64,000 bases of DNA from Zeimonas arvi (GTDB lineage: Bacteria; Pseudomonadota; Gammaproteobacteria; Burkholderiales; Burkholderiaceae_E): contig NZ_VDUY01000005.1 of the NCBI RefSeq assembly GCF_008039575.1, positions 62,001 through 126,000 on the forward strand, in the 5' to 3' direction. The notes under the pieces are model-generated. The model worked only from the letters and a program-made list of their open reading frames with translations, was not told where the DNA came from and did no database searches. Position 1 is the stretch's first letter, and each line of letters starts with the position of its first letter. Positions 8,338-17,383 of this stretch are shown here, piece by piece. Made by a program: the position numbers and the translations under genes.

Positions 8338-9627
8338 CTACCGCCGGTAAGCGCGCAGGATGCGGTCGGCCTCGCGCTGCGCGTCCTTCATCGCCTGCTC
8401 GGGCTGCTTGGCGCCGGTCAACGCCGCCTGCAGGCCGTCGTTCAGCGCCTTGGTGACCCGCTGGTTCTCGTGCGTGGACAACTCGGCCACCGAGAATTCG
8501 AGCTGATCACGCGCCACCAGCGCCTGCGGCACCTCCTGCGCGTACTTCTTCATCTCCGGCGTGTCCCAGGCGGCCGGCGACACCGCCACGTAGCCGGTCG
8601 CGATGCTCCACTGTGCGGCGCGCTGCGGCGAGGTCGCCCACCTGATGAACTTCATCGACGCGGCCTTCTCCTCGGGGCTGGTGTCCTTGAACACGTAGAA
8701 ATTTCCGCCGCCGGTCGGGCTGCCCCGGCGCTTCTTCTCGGGCAGCATCGCCACGCCGAAGGGGAAGCCCGCGTTCGCGCGGATGTTGGTCAGGTTGCCG
8801 GTGGTGGTCCAGATCATCGCGGCCTTCCTCTCGAAGAAGTCCTTCGGCGTGGTGCCCCACTCGATGACGCCGCCGGGCATCACCTTGTGCTTCGCGGACA
8901 GGTCGACCCAGTACTGCAGCGCCTCGATCACCTCGGGCCTGTCGTAGAAAGTCTGGTTGCCGGCCTCGTTCATCAGGATGGCGCCGTTGGGCGTGGTCAG
9001 GCCCTGGAACAGCCAGTACGGGAAACCCGACGACGGGATCTTCACGCCCCACTGCGTCACGTTGCCGCTCGCGTCGGTCCGGGTGAGCTTCCTGGCGAAG
9101 TCGACCATCTCGTCCCAGTTCCTCGGGCCCTTCTCCGGATCGAGCCCGGCCTCCTTGAACAGCTCCTTGTTCCAGTACAGCACGATGGTCGAGCGCTGGA
9201 AGGGCACGCCCCAGGTCTTGCCGCCGGTGCGGCTGTTCATCATGAAGGCCTCGTAGAAGCCGCCCAGCCAGGCCTTGCCGTCGGCGCCCGCCAGTTCGTC
9301 GATCGGCACGATCGCGTCCTCGTCGATCAGCGTGAACATGTCGGTCGACAGCAGCACCGCGAGGTGCGGCGGCTTGCCGCTCTTGTGCGCGGTGAGCGCC
9401 TTGACGATGCTCTCCTGGTAGGTGCCGGCATAGATCGGCTTGACCTTGATGCCGGGGTTCTCCTTCTCGAAGTCGGCTGCCATCTGGTCGATCAGCTTCG
9501 TGACCGGGCCGCCGACTGCGACCGGGTAGTAGAAGTCGAGCTCGACCGGCTTCTGGGCGTGCGCGGCCGGCAGCGCGCAAGCGAGGGTCGTGGCGGCGAT
9601 GGCCTGGATCAGCTTGCGTCGGATCAC
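8338..9627 (-). CDS. ugpB: ABC transporter substrate-binding protein UgpB
   Basis: This 429-residue periplasmic binding protein belongs to the extracellular solute-binding family 1. It has a Sec signal peptide of about 25 residues ending ALPAAHA. The mature protein starts with VELDFYYPVAVGGP, as in UgpB proteins, followed by PHLAVLLSTDMFTL. The start is GTG at 9627, supported by an AAGGAG site nine bases upstream. That GTG overlaps the ugpC stop (GTGA). The protein would deliver glycerol-3-phosphate or a related glycerophosphodiester to UgpAE. The ligand is inferred from family likeness. Confidence 0.88.
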   Translation of the reverse strand: MIRRKLIQAIAATTLACALPAAHAQKPVELDFYYPVAVGGPVTKLIDQMAADFEKENPGIKVKPIYAGTYQESIVKALTAHKSGKPPHLAVLLSTDMFTLIDEDAIVPIDELAGADGKAWLGGFYEAFMMNSRTGGKTWGVPFQRSTIVLYWNKELFKEAGLDPEKGPRNWDEMVDFARKLTRTDASGNVTQWGVKIPSSGFPYWLFQGLTTPNGAILMNEAGNQTFYDRPEVIEALQYWVDLSAKHKVMPGGVIEWGTTPKDFFERKAAMIWTTTGNLTNIRANAGFPFGVAMLPEKKRRGSPTGGGNFYVFKDTSPEEKAASMKFIRWATSPQRAAQWSIATGYVAVSPAAWDTPEMKKYAQEVPQALVARDQLEFSVAELSTHENQRVTKALNDGLQAALTGAKQPEQAMKDAQREADRILRAYRR

Positions 9628-10667
9628 GCGGATCTCCTTGCGAAATGGTCGGGGGTCGAAGCGAATGCGATGCGGGCCTCGTCGCGGCGCCTGCCGGTGG
9701 CCGCGTCGAAGAGATGGCCGTCTGCGTCGTTCCAGGCGAGCCGGACCCGCGCGCCCTCGGCCAGCTCGTGCCGGCCGGAGAGCCGGGCCGCGATCGTGCC
9801 CTCGCTCGCCGCGCAGGTGAGCACCGTGTCTGCGCCCAGGTACTCCGCGGCCTGGACCGTGGCGGGCAGCCCTCCGTCGGTCACCAGGCGCACATGCTCG
9901 GGGCGCACACCCAGCTTCAGGTCCGAGCGGCCCGGGCAGTCGATCACGTTCATCGGCGGCGTGCCGATGAAACGCGCGGCGAACACGGTGGCGGGCCGCG
10001 CGTACAGCTCGGCGGGCGCGGCATCCTGCTCGATGCGGCCGGCGTTGAGCAGCACCACCTGGTCGGCCATGCTCATCGCCTCGGTCTGGTCGTGCGTGAC
10101 GTAGACCATCGTGATGCCGAGCTTCTGCTGCAGCGCGCGGATCTCGCGTCGCATCTCGTGGCGAAGCTGCGCGTCGAGGTTGGACAGCGGCTCGTCCATC
10201 AGGCAGACCGGCGTCTCGGCAATGATCGCCCGTCCCAGCGCGACCCGCTGCTGCTGTCCTCCCGAGAGCTGAGAAGGCTTGCGGTCGAGCAGTTGCGACA
10301 GCCCGAGCAGCCCGGCCACGCGGGCCAGCCGGCGATCGAAGTCGCGCGCGGGCTCCTTGCGCACGCGCAGGCCGAACAGGATGTTCTCGCGCACGCTCAG
10401 GTGAGGAAACAGCGCATAGGACTGGAAGACCATCGCGATGCGGCGCTTCGCCGGCGGCAGTCTCGTCACGTCGCGATCGTCGATCAGGATGCGGCCCGAA
10501 GTCGGCTCGTCGAGCCCGGCAATCAGCCTCAAGGTCGTCGACTTTCCGCAGCCCGACGGCCCGAGCAGCACGACGAAGCCGCCGGCCGCCGCGGTGAAGC
10601 TGGCGTCGTCGACGGCTGCGGTCGCACCCCAGTGCTTGCTGACGTGTTCGAGAGCGATGGCGGTCAT
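9624..10667 (-). CDS. ugpC: ABC transporter ATP-binding protein UgpC
   Basis: This 347-residue ATPase energises the import complex. It has Walker A GPSGCGKST, a Q-loop in VFQSYALFPHLSV, the signature LSGGQQQRVALGRA, Walker B VCLMDEPLSNLDA and the switch VYVTHD. A C-terminal OB-fold (TOBE) domain from about residue 235 is typical of the MalK/UgpC branch. It is the first gene of the operon, so the order is C-B-A-E-EEP. It is divergent from the two-component regulator gene with only 96 bases between the starts. Confidence 0.92.
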   Translation of the reverse strand: MTAIALEHVSKHWGATAAVDDASFTAAAGGFVVLLGPSGCGKSTTLRLIAGLDEPTSGRILIDDRDVTRLPPAKRRIAMVFQSYALFPHLSVRENILFGLRVRKEPARDFDRRLARVAGLLGLSQLLDRKPSQLSGGQQQRVALGRAIIAETPVCLMDEPLSNLDAQLRHEMRREIRALQQKLGITMVYVTHDQTEAMSMADQVVLLNAGRIEQDAAPAELYARPATVFAARFIGTPPMNVIDCPGRSDLKLGVRPEHVRLVTDGGLPATVQAAEYLGADTVLTCAASEGTIAARLSGRHELAEGARVRLAWNDADGHLFDAATGRRRDEARIAFASTPDHFARRSA

Positions 10668-10763
10668 GAGCAACTCGCCCCGGATTGAAGCACCATAATG
10701 TTTCATTCTCGTTGCAGTGCCGCCCGCGCACCTTGCACCGAAGGAACCGGATTTGCAATACCG

Positions 10764-11437
<674 letters not shown>

Positions 11438-11441
<4 letters not shown>

Positions 11442-12787
11442 AGGCAACGTCGATCCGCGCGCGGCTGCTGCTGTCGCTGCTTCCGCTCTTCCTGCTCGCC
11501 GTCGCGGTGGTCGGCACCGTCACCTATCGCTACGTGCTGCACGAAAGCCACGCGCTGTTCGACTACCACCTGGAGCAGATGGCGCTGTCGCTGCGCGACC
11601 AGGGGGAAGTGCCGGCGCCGCCGGTGCCGCCCGAGGAGCGCCAGCAGTTCGACTTCGTGGTGCAGATCTGGAATGCCGACGGCTCCAAGGTCTACATCTC
11701 GCAGACCCGGTCGCGGGCCCGGCTGCCCGACCGGGCCATGCTCGGATTCGCCGACGTGGTGACCGAGGGCGAGCGCTGGCGCGTCTACAGCCTGCTCGCG
11801 CGCGGACGCGTGATCCAGATCGGCCAGCCCTACCTGGTGCGCGAGCGCATCGCGGCCGCGGCCGCGCTGCGCAGCCTGACGCCGCTGCTGGTGATCGCAC
11901 CGATGGTGGCGCTCGCGATCTGGTGGCTGGTCGGCCTGGCGCTCGAACCGGTCGTCCGGGTGACCCGCGAGCTGAGGCGGCGCGACGCGCGCCGGCTCGA
12001 TCCGGTTCCCGACGAGGGCCTGCCCGCCGAGATCGAGCCGATGGTGCGCCAGCTCAACGGCCTGCTCGACCGGCTGCGCCACGCCTTCGAGGCGCAGCGC
12101 GCCTTCGTGGCCGACGCTGCGCACGAGCTGCGCACGCCGCTCGCCGCGCTGAAGCTGCAGGCCGGCCTGCTCGGCCGCGCCCGCGACGACCAGGCGCGCA
12201 GCGAGGCGCTGCAGGCCCTTCGTTCGGGCATCGACCGGGCGACTCACCTGATCGACCAGCTGTTGACGCTGGCGCGCAGCGAGCCGGAAGCCGTCGCGAG
12301 CCCCGAGCCGGCCGACCTCGCGGCGATCGCGCGCGAGGCCGCGTCGGAACTTCGCGCCATCGCGGAGTCGCAAGGCGTTCGCCTCGAGTTGCGCGCCCCT
12401 GGCGCGCTGCCACTGACTGGCGAGCCGGAAGCCCTGCACGGGCTGGTCCGCAACCTGGTCGACAACGCGATCCGCCACACGCCCCGGGGCAGCCGGGTCG
12501 AGATCACGCTGGCGGTCGACGGCGGCGAGGTGGCGCTCACCGTGGACGACGAAGGACCAGGCATCCCGCCCGAGGACCGCGAGCGGGTCTTCGACCGCTT
12601 CTTCAGTCGCACCTCGGGCGACCGGGGCGGCAGCGGTCTCGGGCTGGCGATCGTTCGAGCGATCGTGGAGCGGCACGGCGGCAGCATCGCGCTCGGCGAC
12701 TCGCCGCGCGGAGGGCTCCGGGTGAGCGTGCGACTGCCTGCCGCGGGCGCGCCCGCACCGGCCCAGAGCCCCGCTCGACCCTCTTAA
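11438..12787 (+). CDS. Sensor histidine kinase (QseC-like)
   Basis: This 449-residue inner-membrane kinase has two membrane segments (about residues 10-32 and 145-168). Between them is a periplasmic region of the two-component sensor N-terminal type seen in QseC and TctE. The HisKA region has His229 in HELRTP. The ATPase domain has NLVDNAIRHTP, DEGPGIP and GGSGLGLAIV. It phosphorylates the regulator encoded just upstream, with which it overlaps by four bases. The sensed signal is unknown. Its stop codon lies within the first repeat of the putative regulator box. Confidence 0.93.
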
Positions 12788-12813
12788 GCCTCGCCTAAGA
12801 ATCGGCTCCTAAG
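12783..12813 (+). promoter_or_regulatory. Candidate PmrA/QseB-like response-regulator box upstream of degQ
   Basis: Three related hexamers lie in the same orientation: CTTAAG at 12783-12788, CCTAAG at 12794-12799 (11-base period) and CCTAAG at 12808-12813. The known PmrA box is two YTTAA half-sites separated by about five bases, which the first two match in spacing. They lie 40-70 bases before the protease gene. Control by the adjacent two-component system is an inference. Confidence 0.55.
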
Positions 12814-12823
12814 GTGCAGGCAT

Positions 12824-12836
12824 CGGGCAATGCCCG
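12824..12836 (+). other. Short hairpin in the degQ leader
   Basis: CGGGCA and TGCCCG are perfect complementary arms around a single A, between the regulator box and the protease start. It could only form as part of a larger loop or as a dyad in DNA. No T-run follows, so it is not a terminator. Confidence 0.3.
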
Positions 12837-12854
12837 CATCGTGACGAGAGGTCG

Positions 12855-14291
12855 ATGATGAAGACGAAATCCGTCGTTCTTGCGCTGGCCGCGGCCAGCG
12901 TGATCGGCGCCGGCGGCGCGACGGCCGCCTCCGGCTACGGTGCCGGCGCGCCGCACCTTCAGGCAGCCGCTGCGACCGTGGCGCCGACCAGCGCACCCGA
13001 CTACCGGGCGATCGTCGAGCGATACGGTCCGGCGGTGGTCGGCGTGACTGTCGAGGGCAAGGTCCCCGTGTCTCGCCAGCCCAACCCGGACTTCGAGAAC
13101 GATCCCTTCTTCCGCTTCTATCGCGGCCTGCCCTTCGCGCCGGTGCCGCGCGGCGAGGTGCCGGTCCAGGGCCAGGGCTCGGGCTTCATCGTGAGCCCCG
13201 ACGGCGTGATCCTGACCAACGCCCACGTGGTCCGGGATGCGAGCACGGTCACCGTCAAGCTGGCCGACCGCCGGGAGTTCGAGGCGAAGGTGCTGGGCGT
13301 GGACCCGGCCACCGACGTGGCGGTGCTGAAGATCGAGGCCAGCGGACTGCCGACGGTGGTGATCGGCGACCCCGCCGCGCTGGGCGTGGGCGACTACGTG
13401 CTGGCCATCGGCTCGCCCTTCGGCTTCGAGCAGAGCGCCACCTCGGGGATCGTCAGCGCCAAGGGGCGCTCGCTGCCCGGCGACGCCTACGTGCCCTTCA
13501 TCCAGACCGACGTGGCGGTCAATCCCGGCAACTCGGGCGGGCCGTTGTTCGACGCGCAGGGCCGGGTGGTGGGCATCAATTCGCAGATCTGGTCGCGCAC
13601 CGGCGGCTACCAGGGCCTGTCGTTCGCGATCCCGATCGACGTGGCGATCCGCGTGCGCGACCAGGTGCTGGCGACCGGCACGGTGCGCCACGCCCGGCTG
13701 GGCGTGACCGTGCAGGAGCTGAACCAGGCTCTGGCCGAGTCGTTCTCGCTGAAGTCGCCGAACGGCGCGCTGGTGTCCAGCGTGGCCCCGGGCAGCGCGG
13801 CGGAGAAGGCGGGGTTGCGCGCCGGCGACGTGGTCCTCGCGCTCGACGGGACGCCGATCGAACGCACGGGCGACCTCGCTGCCCGGATCGGGATGGCGGC
13901 GCCCGGCGATCGCGTGACCCTGCAGGTCGTGCGCGAAGGCAAGCAGATCGCGTTGCAGGCGGTGCTCGGCGAGAGCAAGGACAGCGTCGCCGCAGCCGAC
14001 GCGGCGCAGGCGGGCGACGCCGGCGAGAGCCGCCTGGGCATGGCGGTCAGGCCGCTCGGGCCCGCCGAACGGAAGGCCGCGGGCCTGAAGGGCGGCCTGG
14101 TCGTCGAAGGCGTGACCGGCGCGGCCGAACGCGCCGGCATCGAGCCCGGCGATGTGATCCTGTCGGTCAACGGCAAGCCGATCGAGACGGTCGAGCAGCT
14201 TCGCGCCGCGGCCAAGGGCACCGACCGCCAAGTGGCGCTGCTGGTGCAGCGCGGTGACGCGCGGATCTTCGTGCCGGTGCAGCTCGGCTGA
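12855..14291 (+). CDS. degQ: DegQ/HtrA-family periplasmic serine protease
   Basis: This 478-residue S1C protease degrades or refolds damaged envelope proteins. It has an N-terminal signal peptide of about 25 residues. The catalytic triad is His124 in TNAHVV, Asp154 in TDVAVL and Ser227 in GNSGGP. Two PDZ domains follow (about 285-375 and 390-475), each with the Gly-Asp-Val-Ile/Val turn. The start is marked by GAGAGG upstream of ATGATG. It directly follows a two-component system and has a likely response-regulator box upstream, which fits envelope-stress control. DegP, DegQ and MucD cannot be told apart from sequence alone. Confidence 0.93.
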   Translation: MMKTKSVVLALAAASVIGAGGATAASGYGAGAPHLQAAAATVAPTSAPDYRAIVERYGPAVVGVTVEGKVPVSRQPNPDFENDPFFRFYRGLPFAPVPRGEVPVQGQGSGFIVSPDGVILTNAHVVRDASTVTVKLADRREFEAKVLGVDPATDVAVLKIEASGLPTVVIGDPAALGVGDYVLAIGSPFGFEQSATSGIVSAKGRSLPGDAYVPFIQTDVAVNPGNSGGPLFDAQGRVVGINSQIWSRTGGYQGLSFAIPIDVAIRVRDQVLATGTVRHARLGVTVQELNQALAESFSLKSPNGALVSSVAPGSAAEKAGLRAGDVVLALDGTPIERTGDLAARIGMAAPGDRVTLQVVREGKQIALQAVLGESKDSVAAADAAQAGDAGESRLGMAVRPLGPAERKAAGLKGGLVVEGVTGAAERAGIEPGDVILSVNGKPIETVEQLRAAAKGTDRQVALLVQRGDARIFVPVQLG

Positions 14292-14313
14292 AGCGCGATG
14301 CAGGAGACGATCG

Positions 14314-14550
14314 ATGACGATGCATCGAGCGAAGATCGGCGGTCGGCTGCACCGCACCCTGCGCAGCGCCCGCCCGGCGGCCCGGACGATGCTGATGACG
14401 ACCGCGCTGGCCTGGTCGATCGGCGTGCCGCCGCCGTCCACCGGGGCGACGCCGATGGCCCGGCCAGCGGCCGGCGCAGCCTCCGTGAGCGCGCTTCCCC
14501 TCAGTCCGCCTTCACCGACTCCTCGATCCACTCGCGCCAGACGGCCATGA
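14314..14550 (+). CDS. Possible small protein downstream of degQ
   Basis: An open frame of 78 codons begins with ATG-ACG-ATG, eight bases after a GGAGA ribosome-binding site and 22 bases after the degQ stop. The predicted peptide has a basic N-terminus (RAKIGGRLHRTLRSARPAARTM) and a short moderately hydrophobic stretch. The C-terminus is rich in proline, serine and arginine and runs 50 bases into the convergent AI-2E gene. I do not recognise it. The well-placed ribosome-binding site is the main support. High GC makes chance frames common, so this is a weak call. Confidence 0.3.
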   Translation: MTMHRAKIGGRLHRTLRSARPAARTMLMTTALAWSIGVPPPSTGATPMARPAAGAASVSALPLSPPSPTPRSTRARRP

Positions 14551-15562
14551 CCACCGCGAGGATCACCGGGCCCAGGAACAGGCCGACCAGCCCGAAGGCC
14601 GCGAGCCCGCCCAGCACGCCGAACATCACCAGCAGGAAGGGAATGCGCGTGGCGTTGCTGATGACCAGCGGCCGCACCAGGTTGTCGACCCAGCTGACCA
14701 CCAGTCCGCCCCAGAGCAGCAGGCCGATGCCGTCGAACAGGCGACCGTCGGCGATCAGCCAGGCCCCCACGCTGCCCCACACGAAGGGCGTGCCGAAGGG
14801 GATCAGCGCGACCGCCGCGGTGATCGCACCCATCATCACCGGCGCGGCCACGCCGAACCACCAGTAGCCGAGGCCGGCCACCACGCCCTGCGCGAGCGCG
14901 GTGGCGACCAGGCCCCAGACCACCGCGGTGGTCATGCTGCCGACCGCGCTCAGGTAGGGGTCGACCCGCGCGCCGAGGAAACGGTGGAGGACCAGCTGCG
15001 CCTGCGCCAGCACCCGCTCGCCGTCGCGGTAGAAGAAGAACACGGTGACCAGCGCGAAGGCCAGCTTGGCCACGTTGCGGCCCACGCCGCCGATGACCTT
15101 GAGCGACTCGGCCGCGCTCGCCTCGACCCAGTGCGCGAGCTGCGCGCGAATGCCGGAAGGGTCGCGGGTGAGCCCGTCGAGCGTTTCCTGCAGCCAGCTG
15201 CCCAGCAGCGGGATGCCGGCGATGAAGTCCGGCAGCTTGTACGGGCCCTTGGCCAGCAGTCCGGCCACCGCCGCGTAGGCGTTGGCCATCTCGGTGCGCA
15301 GCAGCAAGGCGAGCCAGACCGCGGGCAGCACGAAGGCCAGCGCGAGCAGCAGGGTCATGGCCGCGGCCGCCAGCGTGCGCCGGCCCCGGAACAGCCGGCG
15401 CATGCGCTCGAGCATCGGCCAGGTCACGTAGGCGAGGATCGCAGCCCATACCATCGGCACCACGAAGGGCCGGACCACGCTCCAGGTGAGCAGCAGCAGG
15501 CCGCCGAGCAGGAGGCCCAGCACCAGCCGGTTCGAAAGTTTTTCGGTAAAACGGTCTTGCAT
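14501..15562 (-). CDS. AI-2E family transporter (PerM/TqsA-like)
   Basis: This 353-residue polytopic membrane protein has about eight predicted helices in the pattern of the AI-2 exporter/PerM superfamily. It has paired N-terminal helices, a soluble middle region (about 110-165) and a C-terminal run with LIPFGTPFVWG, the glycine-rich VDNLVRPLVISNATRIPFLLVMFGVLGGL and GLFLGPVILAV. VxNxLRPxLI-type motifs are the family hallmark. I chose ATG 15562, since the 32 upstream codons do not look membrane-like. Members export autoinducer-2, Na+ or H+; the substrate here is unknown. It is divergent from an SbmA-like ABC transporter. Confidence 0.88.
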   Translation of the reverse strand: MQDRFTEKLSNRLVLGLLLGGLLLLTWSVVRPFVVPMVWAAILAYVTWPMLERMRRLFRGRRTLAAAAMTLLLALAFVLPAVWLALLLRTEMANAYAAVAGLLAKGPYKLPDFIAGIPLLGSWLQETLDGLTRDPSGIRAQLAHWVEASAAESLKVIGGVGRNVAKLAFALVTVFFFYRDGERVLAQAQLVLHRFLGARVDPYLSAVGSMTTAVVWGLVATALAQGVVAGLGYWWFGVAAPVMMGAITAAVALIPFGTPFVWGSVGAWLIADGRLFDGIGLLLWGGLVVSWVDNLVRPLVISNATRIPFLLVMFGVLGGLAAFGLVGLFLGPVILAVVMAVWREWIEESVKAD

Positions 15563-15636
15563 CGCCCGGAATGATGCCTCAAACCCGAGAACGGTCACCG
15601 CCGGCAGTATCATCCTTTCATCACTCCTGGCCTTCC

Positions 15637-17367
15637 ATGGACGCCCCGGCGGATCCACACGTCACCGGCCTGAATCGCCGCCTGCTCCTGCGGTTCTGGG
15701 AAATCGCGAAGCCCTACTGGGTTTCGGAAGAACGGTCCAGGGCCTGGGGATTCCTCGCCCTGCTGGTTCTGCTGCTGCTCGCCCTGACGGGCCTGAGCGT
15801 GGCGCTGATCGGCCAGACCGGCGAATTCACCTCGGCACTCGCGGCGCGCGATGCCGACCGGTTCTGGCTGTCGATCCGCCAATGCGTAGTCATCCTGCTC
15901 GTCGTGGTCCCGACTTACGCACTCCACTACTGGGTGCGCGACAGCCTGGGCATCCACTGGCGCCGCTGGCTGACCAGCCGCTTTCTCGAGCGCTACCTGG
16001 GGGACCACGCCTACTACGCACTGAACGCGCGGGGCCTCATCGACAACCCCGACCAGCGGATCGCGGAGGACATCCGGTCCTTCACGCAGGAGTCGCTCTA
16101 CTTCCTGATGATCGGGCTCGGTGCCTCGATCCAGTTGGTGGCCTTTACCGGCGTGCTGTGGTCGATCTCGCGGGAACTCGTCTACTTTCTCCTGGTCTAC
16201 GCGATTGCCGGCAACCTGTTCATCGCGGTCGCCTTCGGCCGCGCCCTGATCGGGCTCAACTACCTGCAGATCCGGCGCGAGGCGGACTTCCGGTTCAGCC
16301 TGGTGCGCATCCGCGAGCACGCCGAGCCGATCGCGTTCCAGCGCGGCGAGGCGCAGGAGTCGTCACGGGCGAAGCGCTTCTTCGACGCGGCCTTCGACAA
16401 CTTCAGGCGGCTGATCCGCAAGCAGTTCGTGCTGAACCTGTGCCAGTACGGGTTCAGCATGATGACCGTGGTGCTGCCCAGCGCGATCCTCGCCTCGCGG
16501 GTGATCGCCGGCGAGCTCGAGGTCGGCCGCGCCGTGCAGGCGGCCGGCGCCTTCGCGGCGGTGCTCAGCGCGATGACGGTGATCGTCGAGCACTTCGAGG
16601 GCCTGAGCCGCTTCGCGGCGGGCATCGACCGGCTGCACACCTTCGCCAGCGAGCTCGCCGCGCCGCGGGACGAGGGAACGCGAGCAGGGTCGCTGATCGA
16701 GATCGAGGTGGCGAAGGCGACGCGACTTGCGCTCGAGCGCGCCACCGTCACGACGCCGGGTCGCGAGCGCACCCTGCTGCGTGACCTCTCGCTGTCCGTG
16801 GATCCCGGGCAGGGGCTGATGATCGTCGGCGGCAGCGGCTGCGGAAAGAGCTCCCTGCTGCGCGCGGTCGCGGGCCTGTGGCGGGCGGGCGAGGGCCGCA
16901 TCCTGTGCCCGCCGATCGACCGCATCATGTTCCTGCCGCAGCAGCCGTACATGGCGCTCGGGAGCCTTCGCGCGCAGCTTCTGTACCCCGAAGACGGCCG
17001 GCGGGTGGACGACGACACGCTTCGGCGGCTGCTGCAGCGCGTGAACCTGGCCGAGCTGGCGGGACGCGCGGGCGGTCTCGATGCGGAGCTGGACTGGGCC
17101 AAAGTGCTGTCGGTCGGCGAGCAGCAGCGCTTAGCCTTCGCACGGGTGCTGCTGCGGGAGCCGGACTTCGTCATGCTCGACGAGGCGACCAGCGCGCTCG
17201 ATGCCGACAACGAGGAGAACCTGTACCGGCAGCTGCAGGCCACCCACACGACGCCGGTCAGCGTCAGCCACCGGCCGACGCTGCTGAAGTTCCATTCCCA
17301 GGTGCTGGAACTCTCGGGCGTAGGCGGCTGGCAGCTGCTGCCGGCCGAGGGCTACACGTTCGGCTAG
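15637..17367 (+). CDS. SbmA/BacA-like ABC transporter (fused permease and ATPase)
   Basis: This 576-residue protein fuses an SbmA/BacA-type membrane domain to an ABC ATPase, as in YddA, Rv1819c and peroxisomal ABCD proteins. The membrane domain (about 1-330) has YYALNARGLIDNPDQRIAEDIRSF, with the family pattern NPDQRI. The ATPase has Walker A GGSGCGKSS at about 398-406, the signature LSVGEQQRLAFARV and Walker B FVMLDEATSALD at about 511. Relatives import peptide antibiotics, cobalamin or long-chain acyl compounds. I chose ATG 15637, though no strong ribosome-binding site is visible. Confidence 0.9.
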   Translation: MDAPADPHVTGLNRRLLLRFWEIAKPYWVSEERSRAWGFLALLVLLLLALTGLSVALIGQTGEFTSALAARDADRFWLSIRQCVVILLVVVPTYALHYWVRDSLGIHWRRWLTSRFLERYLGDHAYYALNARGLIDNPDQRIAEDIRSFTQESLYFLMIGLGASIQLVAFTGVLWSISRELVYFLLVYAIAGNLFIAVAFGRALIGLNYLQIRREADFRFSLVRIREHAEPIAFQRGEAQESSRAKRFFDAAFDNFRRLIRKQFVLNLCQYGFSMMTVVLPSAILASRVIAGELEVGRAVQAAGAFAAVLSAMTVIVEHFEGLSRFAAGIDRLHTFASELAAPRDEGTRAGSLIEIEVAKATRLALERATVTTPGRERTLLRDLSLSVDPGQGLMIVGGSGCGKSSLLRAVAGLWRAGEGRILCPPIDRIMFLPQQPYMALGSLRAQLLYPEDGRRVDDDTLRRLLQRVNLAELAGRAGGLDAELDWAKVLSVGEQQRLAFARVLLREPDFVMLDEATSALDADNEENLYRQLQATHTTPVSVSHRPTLLKFHSQVLELSGVGGWQLLPAEGYTFG

Positions 17368-17383
17368 ACGCAGCCCGCCGCCT

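Noticed and set aside
7441-10104. Plus-strand open frame of about 890 codons opposite ugpA, ugpB and part of ugpC
   Set aside because: It is antisense to clear ABC transporter genes and shows shadow composition.
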